Part shown: positions 8,152 through 16,766 of the stretch, piece after piece | How positions within the stretch are numbered: position 1 is the first letter of the stretch | Layout: every line of letters begins with the position of its first letter | NCBI RefSeq assembly: GCF_008923185.1 | Contig: NZ_WBMT01000024.1 | Coordinates: 62,001-126,000 of the forward strand | Source: Actinomadura rudentiformis | Lineage (GTDB): Bacteria; Actinomycetota; Actinomycetes; Streptosporangiales; Streptosporangiaceae | DNA length: 64,000 bases | Direction: 5' to 3' | The notes under the pieces: model-generated | What the model saw: only the letters and a program-made list of their open reading frames with translations | What the model was told of the DNA's origin: nothing | Database searches by the model: none | Position numbers and translations under genes: made by a program

Positions 8152-8940
8152 ATGATGCTGGAGGGCAAGGTCGCGGTCATCACCGGGGCGGGCCCCGGCC
8201 TCGGGCGCACCCTCGCGGTCCTGATGGCGCGGGAGGGTGCCGACGTCGCCGTCGCGGCACGCAGCAAGGACACCCTGGAGTCGATCGCCGAGGCCGTCCG
8301 CGCGGAGGGCCGCGCCGCGCTCGCCGTCCCCACCGACGTCTCCCGGCCGGACCAGGTGCGCCGTCTCGCCGCCGCCGTGATCGAACGCTTCGGCAGGGTG
8401 GACGTGCTCGTCAACGCCGCGTTCCCCGGCACGCACCGCAAGAACGTCCTCGACATGGACGACGACTACCTGGAGCTGTGGCGCTCGGCGGTCGAGATCG
8501 CCACGTACGGCACCCTTCTGGCCTGCCGCCATCTCGCCCCGCACATGGTCGCCGCGGGCGGCGGCTCGATCGTCAACCTGACCTCGATGTCCAGCCGGAT
8601 GGGGTACGCGGGCCGGTCCGACTACGCGGCGGGCAAGGCCGGGGTCCACCTGCTTTCGCACTGCCTCGCCGACGAGCTCGGCCCATCCGGCGTCCGGGTC
8701 AACTGCGTGGCGCCCGGCTGGATCGCCAGCGACGTCCTCGATGGCTGGATGCGCACCCGCGCCGAGGCCGAGGGCGTCCCGTACGAGGAGATCCTGGCAC
8801 GCGACACCGCAGCGATGGCCCTGCGCCGCATCGCCTCGGAGGAGGACGTGGCACGGGCCGTCATCTTCCTCGCCTCGGACCAGGCGAAGGCCACCACCGG
8901 CGCCACCATCGACGTCAACGCCGGCCAGCACTTCACGTGA
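8152..8940 (+). CDS. SDR-family NAD(P)-dependent oxidoreductase
   Basis: A classical short-chain dehydrogenase of about 262 residues. It has the N-terminal TGAGPGLGR cofactor loop, the VLVNAAF strand, the catalytic Ser in NLTSMSS and the Tyr-x3-Lys pair in YAAGK, and a C-terminal TGATIDVNAGQ typical of FabG-like enzymes. In-frame ATGs at 8116, 8146, 8152 and 8155 are possible. None has a convincing Shine-Dalgarno, and 8152/8155 fits a leaderless mRNA. It is divergent from the acyl-CoA dehydrogenase operon and shares its operator-like site, so it probably oxidises a hydroxyacyl-type intermediate of that pathway. Confidence 0.9.
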   Translation: MMLEGKVAVITGAGPGLGRTLAVLMAREGADVAVAARSKDTLESIAEAVRAEGRAALAVPTDVSRPDQVRRLAAAVIERFGRVDVLVNAAFPGTHRKNVLDMDDDYLELWRSAVEIATYGTLLACRHLAPHMVAAGGGSIVNLTSMSSRMGYAGRSDYAAGKAGVHLLSHCLADELGPSGVRVNCVAPGWIASDVLDGWMRTRAEAEGVPYEEILARDTAAMALRRIASEEDVARAVIFLASDQAKATTGATIDVNAGQHFT

Positions 8941-8946
8941 GCCGGA

Positions 8947-10056
8947 TCACATGAACCGGACCGTCCATTCGCCTGCGGCGCGGAGGTGGACCAAGGCGGG
9001 TCCGGGCAGCTCGCCCTCGGTGTAGGTCGTGCCCATGCCGGTCAGGATCGGCTCTCCCTGGTTAAGGGCGGGTGTGAGCGTGCTGAGCGAGTAGGCACCC
9101 CGGCCCTTGTGCTCGATGGAGATCCGCCGCGGCCCGCCCTCGTACCGGAAGACGAACCAGCCACGGCCGCTGAACCGTTCGGAGACCAGGGGCACCGCGT
9201 CGGCCGGGAGCAGCCAGGCCCACCATCTGTCGGAGGTCTCGATGTGCACCCGCACCTCCCGGACCTCGCGGGGCGACAAGGGCACGACAAGGCGGGTCCG
9301 GCCCTTGTCACGGAGGAGCGCCCTGGTCCCGAACTCCTGGACCAGGTCCACGCGATGCTTGCCGTGCCCCTGAAGACGGACCACCAGCAACAGCGGGCGG
9401 TTGAGGTAGGGGCGAAGAAGCGTCACCTTCGCACCGCGCTGCCCCTCGGCACGCTGAGCCTTGTCCAGGCCCTTCGGCCACATCGTGAAGGGAGGCTCCG
9501 CCTTGGCCTTGGCGGCCTTGGCCTTGGCGGCGCCGCTCGAACGCTTGGGACCGCGATCGGGGGCGGGTCGGGGGCGTGGCGTCGTCCCCGGTCGAGGAGG
9601 CCTCCCGGTGGCGATCGGCGGCAGCCCTTCGCTCAGGCGCACCGCGTCAGCCGCGCAGACATCGACGAGACGGGCGGCACCTTCGGGCGGCGCCCAGTCG
9701 ACCTGCTCGGTGGAGGGGCCGTGGCGCGCGTCGAAGAAGCACAACGGACGCCGGGGCGGCGGCGGCTCGTCGGACAGCCGCGCGTCGACGCAGGCCAGCG
9801 CGTGACGTCCTTCGTCCAGCGCACGGAGCACATCCGAGGCGTCCAGCCGGTCGCGGTCCCCCACGAAGTCCCGCTTGGCCTGCTCGTACGCGTCGAGAGC
9901 GCGTCCGTAGTCCGCCAGCAGCGCCTCGTCCGCATCCCGGTTCTCCGGGACGAACGAATGCCGCGCGAGCGCCTCACCGAACGCGGTGATCTCGGCGTCG
10001 ATCTCCGCCAGCTCGTCCTCGCGGCGCCGCCGGAAGATCCGCCGCAGCCCCCTCAC
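8947..10056 (-). CDS. Unrecognised protein coupled to an NlpC/P60 gene
   Basis: A 369-residue protein that I cannot assign to a named family. Residues 1-95 are charged and probably helical (RRIFRRRRED, then Ala/Asp/Arg-rich stretches). CFFDARHGPS occurs at about 106-115 with a second Cys in DVCAADA. An Ala/Lys/Pro-rich linker follows (about 155-205), then a C-terminal domain rich in alternating hydrophobic and aromatic residues (EVRVHIETSDRWWAWLLPADA; GWFVFRYEG) that looks like a beta sandwich. There is no signal peptide. It starts with GTG two nt after the stop of the secreted NlpC/P60 gene, so the two are co-transcribed. A role in envelope biology is only a contextual guess. Confidence 0.7.
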   Translation of the reverse strand: MRGLRRIFRRRREDELAEIDAEITAFGEALARHSFVPENRDADEALLADYGRALDAYEQAKRDFVGDRDRLDASDVLRALDEGRHALACVDARLSDEPPPPRRPLCFFDARHGPSTEQVDWAPPEGAARLVDVCAADAVRLSEGLPPIATGRPPRPGTTPRPRPAPDRGPKRSSGAAKAKAAKAKAEPPFTMWPKGLDKAQRAEGQRGAKVTLLRPYLNRPLLLVVRLQGHGKHRVDLVQEFGTRALLRDKGRTRLVVPLSPREVREVRVHIETSDRWWAWLLPADAVPLVSERFSGRGWFVFRYEGGPRRISIEHKGRGAYSLSTLTPALNQGEPILTGMGTTYTEGELPGPALVHLRAAGEWTVRFM

Positions 10057-10058
10057 GC

Positions 10059-11036
10059 TCAGATCCGCTTGGCGGAACGGAAACTGTCGCTGTAGAGGGC
10101 CCCCTTGCGGTTGAGCACCGAGCGGCCGCCCACGTCGCCCAGGGTGGGGCCGTCGGCGGTCTTGCGGCTGGAGATGAACCGGTAGGCGCCCTGCGAGTCC
10201 TTGCCGACGAAGATCCCGACATGGTCGACGGCCTTGCCGTCGCCCTTGTCGGCGTCCCAGAAGAGCAGGTCGCCCGCCTGGAGCATGGACAGGCTCGCGG
10301 GCTTGCCGCCCTTGTTGGGGATGACGACCCGGCCCGGCGCGTACCGCTCCAGCTCGACGGCCCGGCGCGGCAGGCGCGTGCGCGTGTACTGCTTGTTCTC
10401 CAGGGGCCAGCCCATGCGGTGGCCCGCGACCATCCGGACGAAGCCCGAGCAGTCCAGCGAGCCGTACTGCGCCTTCTCCGGCTTGTCGATGCTGTTGTCG
10501 AAGTACCGCCAGGTGACGCCGAGGTAGTCGTTGAAGTCGGAGCCCTCCTGACGCTTGCCGTCGACCAGCGGCCCGTAGTGCGCGTCGCCCGCGTAGCGCA
10601 GGCCCTGGGCGTTCTTCTTGGCGGGCGCGTCGACGACGTACTGCATGGCGATCGCGAGCATGTCGGGCGACTTCGAACTGATCAGCCCTGCCAGCTCCTT
10701 GCGGAACGCCGCCTTGCGGATCTGCGCGGTGGCGAACGGGGCGCGCAGCTTGCGCACCCAGGCGTCCGTGCCGACCGTCGCCTTGGTGGTCTTCTCGCGG
10801 AACGTCCGCTTCGTTCCGTGGACGAGGGCGGTACGAGCGCCGACGGTCAGCTCGGCGACGTGCCGGCGGCGCGCGTTGTAGACGTGGTACTGACCGTCGG
10901 CCTTCGAGTAGACGAAACGGTGGCCCTTGAGGGGGTCGGCCGCACGCTGCGCGGCTTCGGCGGACGCGCCGACCGAGGTCAGGGCCGCCAGCGCGGTCAC
11001 GGGAACGACGATGACGCCGAGGCGAGTCGAGGACAT
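10059..11036 (-). CDS. Secreted NlpC/P60-family peptidoglycan hydrolase
   Basis: A 325-residue exported protein. Residues 1-30 form a signal peptide ending near SAEAAQ. A non-catalytic N-terminal region of about 150 residues follows, then the NlpC/P60 papain-like domain with catalytic Cys in YGSLDCSGFVRMV and His in VDHVGIFVG. The family cleaves D-gamma-glutamyl-diaminopimelate or related stem-peptide bonds. The ATG at 11036 is the start that gives a clean signal peptide. The sequence upstream is short (62 bp to the thioesterase stop) and shows no c-di-AMP riboswitch, which often precedes such genes. It is followed at 2 nt by the unrecognised 369-residue gene. Confidence 0.9.
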   Translation of the reverse strand: MSSTRLGVIVVPVTALAALTSVGASAEAAQRAADPLKGHRFVYSKADGQYHVYNARRRHVAELTVGARTALVHGTKRTFREKTTKATVGTDAWVRKLRAPFATAQIRKAAFRKELAGLISSKSPDMLAIAMQYVVDAPAKKNAQGLRYAGDAHYGPLVDGKRQEGSDFNDYLGVTWRYFDNSIDKPEKAQYGSLDCSGFVRMVAGHRMGWPLENKQYTRTRLPRRAVELERYAPGRVVIPNKGGKPASLSMLQAGDLLFWDADKGDGKAVDHVGIFVGKDSQGAYRFISSRKTADGPTLGDVGGRSVLNRKGALYSDSFRSAKRI

Positions 11037-11098
11037 GACCCACTTTTCTTTTTGGTTGCCAGGGAGGTCGAACGCGCGCCAGCCTACCGATCTTGAGG

Positions 11099-11740
11099 TC
11101 ACCTCAGCGGCATCACGAACATCGCCGTCGCCTCCACCGTGGTCCGCCCGTCCGGCCCGATGATCCGCGCGTCCACGAACGTCTTGCGCCCCTCGGTGCG
11201 GTCGACCTTGGCCTCCGCGACCAGCGGCACCCCGTGCGGCGTCGGACGCCGGTAGCGCAGGTCGAGCGTCGCGGTCATGCCCGGCGTGCCGTTCGCCGAC
11301 GCCGCGACCCCGAGCAGCTGATCGAGGATCATCGCCGACACTCCTCCGTGCACGAAGCCCGGCGGGCCCTCGTACAACACGTTGAGGGTGAACTCCGCGC
11401 GCGCCGTCCCGTCCGGCTGCACCACGATCGCCACCGGAGGCGCGATCGGGTTCAGGACACCGCCGACCGGGCTGGCCAGGTGCCGCACCGTCCCGTCCTC
11501 CCCCACCCCTACGAGCGGCGGATGTTCTCGCCGCGCCGCCGAGAGCCGGGCGGTGAGCGCCGCCACCTCGTCCCGGATCGCGGCGACCTCGTCGGCCCCG
11601 ACCTCGGTGTGCACCACGGCCTCGTTGAGCTCGCGGACCCGTTGGGCCAGCTCTGCCAGCGCCGCCACCTGCTCGCCGTTCAAAGACGCGCGCTCCCTTG
11701 ACTCGAGCACCCGCCGCATCGCCGCCCCGGCCCCTGTCAT
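11099..11740 (-). CDS. PaaI-like hotdog-fold thioesterase
   Basis: A 213-residue protein. An N-terminal helical extension (about residues 1-85) precedes a hotdog domain with GPPGFVHGGVSAMILDQLLG, the conserved thioesterase segment, and the strands TATLDLRYRRPTP and ARIIGPDGRTTVEATAMFV. Such enzymes hydrolyse small acyl-CoA esters. The ATG at 11740 is chosen because GGGAGG lies 7 nt upstream; a TTG at 11773 would extend it without a ribosome site. It is a stand-alone gene upstream of the NlpC operon, and its substrate is unknown. Confidence 0.85.
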   Translation of the reverse strand: MTGAGAAMRRVLESRERASLNGEQVAALAELAQRVRELNEAVVHTEVGADEVAAIRDEVAALTARLSAARREHPPLVGVGEDGTVRHLASPVGGVLNPIAPPVAIVVQPDGTARAEFTLNVLYEGPPGFVHGGVSAMILDQLLGVAASANGTPGMTATLDLRYRRPTPHGVPLVAEAKVDRTEGRKTFVDARIIGPDGRTTVEATAMFVMPLR

Positions 11741-11845
11741 CCAGCCTCCCGGTCCGCAGAAAAACCGAACCAAATTCTAGATCACCTCGGTGTCGATCCG
11801 GGCGGTGGCCGTTCGTGTAGAAGGCGAGAAGGGAAGGAGTGCCCA

Positions 11846-12181
11846 ATGAAATACCTGCTCAGCGTCTATCAGCCGGAGGGCGAGGCGCCGCCCGAGGTCC
11901 TCGGCGAGGTGACGCGCAGACTCGACGCCCTCAACAAGGAGCTCCACGATGCGGGCGCCTGGGTCTTCGCCGGCGGCCTGCATCCGCCGAGCACCGCCAC
12001 GGTCGTCCGCGTGAACGACGGTGACATCCTCATGACCGACGGCCCGTTCGTGGAGGGCAAGGAGTTCCTCGGCGGATTCACGATCATCGAGGCGCCCGAC
12101 CTCGACGCCGCGCTCGGCTGGGGCCGCAAGCTGGCCGCGGCGACGACCCTCCCGATCGAGGTCCGCCCGTTCCAAGGCTGA
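11846..12181 (+). CDS. YCII-related DGPF-domain protein
   Basis: A 111-residue YCII/DGPF family protein with the eponymous motif in LMTDGPFVEGKEFLGGF and the ferredoxin-like start MKYLLSVYQ. A strong ribosome site (GGGAAGGAG) precedes the ATG. DGPF proteins are the constant partners of ECF42 sigma factors. Here the stop TGA shares its last base with the ATG of the sigma gene (TGATG), so they are translationally coupled. The biochemical role of the family is not established. Confidence 0.92.
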   Translation: MKYLLSVYQPEGEAPPEVLGEVTRRLDALNKELHDAGAWVFAGGLHPPSTATVVRVNDGDILMTDGPFVEGKEFLGGFTIIEAPDLDAALGWGRKLAAATTLPIEVRPFQG

Positions 12182-13341
12182 TGGACATCGAACGCGTCTT
12201 CCGCGAGGAGCACGGCCGCGCCGTGGCCGTCCTGGTCCGCGTCTTCGGCGACATCGACATCGCCGAAGAGGCGGTCCAGGACGCGTTCACCACCGCGGCC
12301 GAGCTCTGGCCGTCGACCGGCCTGCCGCCCAGCCCCGCCGGGTGGATCATCACGACCGCCCGCAACCGCGCCGTCGACCGCCTCCGCCGCGAGTCCGTCC
12401 GCGATGACAAGCACGCCCAGGCGGCGCTCCTGCATGCCCAGGACGACCCCGCCGAGGAGGGCCCCGTGCACGACGACCGGCTGCGCCTGATCTTCACCTG
12501 CTGCCATCCCGCTCTCGCCCTGAACACCCGCGTCGCCCTGACGCTCCGGCTGCTCGGCGGTCTCACCACGGCCGAGATCGCCCGCGCCTTCCTCGTCGCC
12601 GAGCCCACCATGGCCCAGCGCCTCGTCCGCGCCAAGGGCAAGATCCGTGCCGCCCGCATCCCGTACCGGGTGCCGCGCGACGCGGACCTCCCGGACCGGC
12701 TCAGCGCCGTCCTCGCGGTCATCTACCTGATCTTCAACGAGGGCCATCTGTCTCGCGCGGACCTCTGCAGCGAGGCCGTCCGCCTGGGTCGCCTCCTCAC
12801 CGATCTCATGCCCGACGAACCTGAGGCCGCAGGCCTCCTCGCCCTCATGCTCCTCACCGAGGCGCGCCGCGCCGCCCGCACCACTCCCGAGGGCGACCTG
12901 GTCCTCCTCCCCGACCAGGACCGCACCCTCTGGGACCACGACCTCATCGCCGAAGGCCGGTCGATCGTCCGCCGCTGCCTGCGCCGCGGCCGGCCCGGCC
13001 CGTACCAGCTCCAAGCCGCGATCAACGCCGTCCACACCGACCCGCCGCCCACCGACTGGCGGCAGATCGTCCAGCTGTACGACCACCTCATGGCGATCGC
13101 TCCCACCCCGATCGCGGCCCTCAACCGCGCGATAGCGATCGCCGAACTCGACGGCCCGGAGGCGGCCCTGCCCCTGGTGGAAGCCCTCCCTCTCAACGAC
13201 TACTACCTCTTCCACTCGACCCGCGCCGACCTCCTCCGCCGCATGGGGCGCACCCACGAAGCCGCAGCGGCCTATGAAGCCGCCCTGGCCCGCACCGAGA
13301 ACCCCGCCGAACGCGCCTTCCTCCAACGCCGCATCGGCTAG
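12181..13341 (+). CDS. ECF42-type RNA polymerase sigma factor with C-terminal TPR-like extension
   Basis: A 386-residue sigma-70 family factor. The N-terminal part (1-170) has region 2 (VFGDIDIAEEAVQDAFTTA, then PAGWIITTARNRAVDRLRR) and region 4 (LRLLGGLTTAEIARAFLVAEPTMAQRLVRAKGKI). The rest is a helical extension with the HLSRADLCSEAVRLGRLL segment and TPR-like pairs typical of group ECF42. These lack a classical anti-sigma factor, and the C-terminal domain is thought to control activity. No anti-sigma gene is adjacent, and the coupled DGPF gene supports the assignment. The inducing signal is not visible. Confidence 0.92.
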   Translation: MDIERVFREEHGRAVAVLVRVFGDIDIAEEAVQDAFTTAAELWPSTGLPPSPAGWIITTARNRAVDRLRRESVRDDKHAQAALLHAQDDPAEEGPVHDDRLRLIFTCCHPALALNTRVALTLRLLGGLTTAEIARAFLVAEPTMAQRLVRAKGKIRAARIPYRVPRDADLPDRLSAVLAVIYLIFNEGHLSRADLCSEAVRLGRLLTDLMPDEPEAAGLLALMLLTEARRAARTTPEGDLVLLPDQDRTLWDHDLIAEGRSIVRRCLRRGRPGPYQLQAAINAVHTDPPPTDWRQIVQLYDHLMAIAPTPIAALNRAIAIAELDGPEAALPLVEALPLNDYYLFHSTRADLLRRMGRTHEAAAAYEAALARTENPAERAFLQRRIG

Positions 13342-13346
13342 CGGCG

Positions 13347-14087
13347 TCAGCCGAGGTAGGCGGCCCTCACTACCGGGTCTTCGCGGATCTGGGTGGGGGT
13401 CGCGTCGGCGATGACCTTTCCCAGGTCGAGGACGACGACGCGTTCGCAGGCCTCCATGACGAAGCCGACGTCGTGCTCGACCAGGAGGACGGTCGCGTCC
13501 AGGTCGCGGACGACGGTGGCGAAGAGGGCCGCTTGGTCGGTGTCCAGTCCTGAGGTCGGTTCGTCCAGGAGGAGGACGTCCGGGTCGTCGACGATCGCGC
13601 GGGCGAGCTCCACCATGCGGCGCCGGCCTATCGGGAGATCGGCGGCGTAGGCGGTGGAGAGGTCGGCGATGCCGCAGCGGTCGAGGACGTCGAGGGCCTT
13701 GGCGCGGCGTTCGGACTCCAGGCGGCGGCGGGTGCGCCAGCCGACCAGGTCGGCGGCCAGGCCTCCTCCGCCGCCGTGCCATTCGACGGCGGCCAGGACG
13801 TTGTCGAGGACCGTGAGGCGGCCGAAGACCTGAGGGCGCTGGAAGGTGCGGCGCAGGCCGAGGCGGGATCGTTTGACGGCGCTGGTGGTGGTGACGTCGG
13901 CGCCGTTGAGGTGGACGGAGCCGGCGGTGGGGCGGCGGAGGCCGGTGACCACGTCGAAGAGCGTGGTCTTGCCCGCGCCGTTCGGGCCGATGACGCCGCA
14001 GGTCTCCCCTTCGGGCACGGTGAAGGTCACGTCCGTGAGGGCGTGGACGCCGCCGAAGCGCACGCTGACGCCGGTGATGCCGATCAC
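13347..14087 (-). CDS. livG: Branched-chain amino-acid-type ABC transporter ATP-binding protein (LivG-like)
   Basis: A 246-residue ABC ATPase of the LivG type. It has Walker A GPNGAGKTT near residues 35-43, the LivG-typical RTFQRPQVF near residue 80, Walker B LLLDEPTSGLD, and the H-loop in LLVEHDVGFVME. The usual LSGGQ is replaced by the degenerate LPIGRRRMVELARAI, as in some actinobacterial LivG proteins. The GTG start overlaps the stop of the permease-ATPase fusion by 4 nt (GTGA). With the fusion it would complete an importer having two different ATPase domains. The substrate may be an organic acid or steroid-like compound rather than an amino acid. Confidence 0.9.
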   Translation of the reverse strand: MIGITGVSVRFGGVHALTDVTFTVPEGETCGVIGPNGAGKTTLFDVVTGLRRPTAGSVHLNGADVTTTSAVKRSRLGLRRTFQRPQVFGRLTVLDNVLAAVEWHGGGGGLAADLVGWRTRRRLESERRAKALDVLDRCGIADLSTAYAADLPIGRRRMVELARAIVDDPDVLLLDEPTSGLDTDQAALFATVVRDLDATVLLVEHDVGFVMEACERVVVLDLGKVIADATPTQIREDPVVRAAYLG

Positions 14088-16747
14088 TGGTCCCCCACTC
14101 CTGCGAGTCCGAGGTAGGCGGAGGTCAGCCGCTCTTCGTCGACCTCGGAGCGCGGACCGGTCCAGGAGATCTGGCCGAGCCGCATGAACGCGACGGTGTC
14201 GGCGAGCGCGAGCACCTCGCTGGCCTTCTCCTCGACGACGAGGAGGGCGACACCGCGGTCGCGGAGCTCGCCGAAGAGCTCGAAGATCTGCTCGACGATG
14301 AGCGGTGCCAGGCCGAGGGATGGCTCGTCGGCTATCAGCACGCGCGGCGGTCTGACGAGCGCGGGAGCCAGGGCGAGGATCTGCTGCTCGCCGCCCGAGA
14401 GCGCCCCGGCCGCGACGGTGCGGCGGTCGGCCAGATGGGAGAGCCGCTCGTACACCTTCTCGCGGTCGGCGGCGGACGGCAGCCAGGTCGTGAGGTTCTC
14501 CTCGACCGTGAGGGACGGGAAGACCCCGCGCCCCTCGGGGGCGAGATAGATGCCCGCGCGGGCCCGTCTGTGCGCGGGCCAGTTCGTGATGTCCTCGCCG
14601 TCGAGCAGGACGCGGCCCGCGGTGGGGACCATCGATCCCGCGACGGCGCAGGCCGTCGACTTGCCCGCGCCGTTCGCGCCGAGGAGGGCGACGACCTTTC
14701 CGGCCGGGACCGCCAGGTCGACGCCCCGCAGGACGGTGGCGTCGCCATATCCGGCGACGATTCCCTCCAGGCGGAGGACCGCGTCGGGCTGGGCCGGTCC
14801 GGGTGAGACGGACACGACCTCGGCGCGCTTCTCGGTGCGTTTGCGGCGGCGGTAGCGGCGTTCGGCCATCTGGGCGAGCACGCCGTCGGGATGCTTGGCG
14901 AGGATCATTCCGCCGAGGCCGAAGAGGATCATCCCGACGTAGGCGGAGTCGGTGACGTTGTCCAGGACCTCGGGGAACAGGGCCATGATGAGGCCGCCCA
15001 GGACGGCGCCGCCGACGCGGCGCACGCCCTGGAGCACGACGACGGCGAGCCAGACGAAGCCGGTCAGCGCGGGCAGGTCGGTGGCGGTGATCTGGCCGTT
15101 GAACGTGGCGTACAGGACACCGCCCAGCCCGGCGATGCCGGAGGCGAGGGCGAAGAGGGTGATCTTGGCTCGGGTGGCGGAGATGCCGACCGAGAGCGCG
15201 GCGGTGGGCGCGGAGCGGACGGCGAGGATCGCGCGGCCGGACGCGGAGCGTTCCAGGTTGCGGATCAGCAGGCCGACCAGGCCGATGACGGCGAGCAAGA
15301 TGACCACCCGCGCGCGGGGGTCGTTGGTGTCGGCGAAGCCCAGGGAGAACGCGGGGAGTTTCCAGCCGACGGTGCCGTTGCTGAACGCGTCGATCTGGAA
15401 GAGCACCTGGTCGGCTAGGAGCGCCAGGGCGAGGGTGGCCAGGGCCAGGACACGGCCGCCCAGGCGCAGGGCCGGAAGGGCCACGAGGACTCCGGCGGCG
15501 ACCGCGGCCAGGACCCCGAGCAGGACGGCCAGGGGGAAGGGCAGGCCTTTGCTGAAGGCCAGACCGGCGGCGAGCGCGGCCAAAGCCGCGAAGCTCGCCT
15601 GCGCGAGGTTGACCATGCCGCCGATGCCGGTGACGACGACGAACGAGCAGAAGATGAGGGCGAGGACGAGGCCTTGCGCGACCAGGCCGACCCAGTAGTC
15701 ATCCCCGAGGGTGAACGTCCAGATGAGGAGGGCGACGACCGAGACGGTCCAGGGCAGGACGCGGCGCCAGCGCGGCAGGTCGGCCAGGTAGTCGGGCGGC
15801 GGCGCGTCCTCGGCGATCGAACCCGCCACGCGGGCCCGGGTCCGGCCGAGAACGAGGAGGCCCCCGAAGAGCAGGATGGCGGGGATCGCCGTACGGAAGC
15901 CCGTCACCTTCTCGGCGAAGTCGGCGTAACCGGCGACGAGGTTCTGCACGACGCCCAGCGCGAGGCCCGCGACGAACGTCACCGGGATCGACTGGAGGCG
16001 CCCGAAGACGGCAGCGGTCGCGGAGGCGAAGAGCAGCACCGTGAACGCGTTGGAGTCCAATCCGAGAGCGGGCACGGCCAGTACTCCGGCCAGCCCGGCC
16101 AGGGTGGAGCTGAGCATCCAGGCCTGGGCGGACGCTGCGTCGGCGTCGATGCCGCGCAGGGTGGCCAGCCGCCGCCGGTCGACCGTGGCGCGCATGCGCA
16201 GGCCCAGCGGCGTGTGCCGCATGACCGCCCACAACACGACCGCGGCGAGCACGGCGAAGACGAACGTGGTTAGCTGGTCGGAGTCGATCGTCACGCCGCC
16301 GAACGGCTGCCAGGTCTCCACCGGTCGCGGGCCGAGCCCGCGGGCGGCCGCCCCCTCGGTGACCTTCGGCAGGTCCGCCCCGAAGGTGTCCACCAGCACG
16401 TCCACGGTCCACAGCCCCAGTGCGGGGAGTGCGATCGTCAGGCCGATGGTGGCGACGATCTGCGCGGTCTCCCCGGCGGAGGCCAGGCCGCGGAACATCA
16501 GCCGGTGCAGCGCGTACCCCAGCAGCGGGGCGACCCCGGCGACGGTGACCGGCCCGGCCAGCCACACCGGCCAGCCGAGCCCGGTCGTCAGCTCGAAGAA
16601 GACCAGCGCGGTCAGGAATCCGATCGCGCCGTGCGCGAAGTTGAAGACGCCCGTGGCGGAGTACGAGAGCGTCAGCCCGGACGCCATCAGCGCGAAGATC
16701 GCGCCGGTGACCAGGCCGCTCAGGACATAGCCGACGAGTTCGCTCAC
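14084..16747 (-). CDS. LivH-LivM-LivF fusion: two permease domains plus ATPase in one polypeptide
   Basis: An 887-residue fusion of three subunits that are usually separate. Residues 1 to about 310 resemble LivH (YVLSGLVTGAIFALMASGLTL, FNFAHGAIGFL). About 325-625 is LivM-like (GLVAQGLVLALIFCSFVVVTGIGGMVNLAQASFAALAA). A basic linker (RRYRRRKRTEKR) leads to a LivF-type ATPase (about 660-887) with Walker A GANGAGKST at 690-698, signature LSGGEQQILA and Walker B VLIADEPSLGLAP. It follows the binding-protein gene by 19 nt and overlaps livG. The reading frame is uninterrupted, so the fusion is not a sequencing join. It would assemble with LivG into an asymmetric transporter. Confidence 0.93.
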   Translation of the reverse strand: MSELVGYVLSGLVTGAIFALMASGLTLSYSATGVFNFAHGAIGFLTALVFFELTTGLGWPVWLAGPVTVAGVAPLLGYALHRLMFRGLASAGETAQIVATIGLTIALPALGLWTVDVLVDTFGADLPKVTEGAAARGLGPRPVETWQPFGGVTIDSDQLTTFVFAVLAAVVLWAVMRHTPLGLRMRATVDRRRLATLRGIDADAASAQAWMLSSTLAGLAGVLAVPALGLDSNAFTVLLFASATAAVFGRLQSIPVTFVAGLALGVVQNLVAGYADFAEKVTGFRTAIPAILLFGGLLVLGRTRARVAGSIAEDAPPPDYLADLPRWRRVLPWTVSVVALLIWTFTLGDDYWVGLVAQGLVLALIFCSFVVVTGIGGMVNLAQASFAALAALAAGLAFSKGLPFPLAVLLGVLAAVAAGVLVALPALRLGGRVLALATLALALLADQVLFQIDAFSNGTVGWKLPAFSLGFADTNDPRARVVILLAVIGLVGLLIRNLERSASGRAILAVRSAPTAALSVGISATRAKITLFALASGIAGLGGVLYATFNGQITATDLPALTGFVWLAVVVLQGVRRVGGAVLGGLIMALFPEVLDNVTDSAYVGMILFGLGGMILAKHPDGVLAQMAERRYRRRKRTEKRAEVVSVSPGPAQPDAVLRLEGIVAGYGDATVLRGVDLAVPAGKVVALLGANGAGKSTACAVAGSMVPTAGRVLLDGEDITNWPAHRRARAGIYLAPEGRGVFPSLTVEENLTTWLPSAADREKVYERLSHLADRRTVAAGALSGGEQQILALAPALVRPPRVLIADEPSLGLAPLIVEQIFELFGELRDRGVALLVVEEKASEVLALADTVAFMRLGQISWTGPRSEVDEERLTSAYLGLAGVGDQ

Positions 16748-16766
16748 CCCTGGTGGTCCTTCTCCG

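Noticed and set aside
11037..11098. c-di-AMP riboswitch upstream of the NlpC/P60 gene
   Set aside because: Only 62 bp separate it from the previous gene, too short, and no conserved core was seen.
11869..13782. 637-codon minus-strand ORF opposite the sigma factor
   Set aside because: It covers the DGPF and ECF42 genes antisense and shows no domain.
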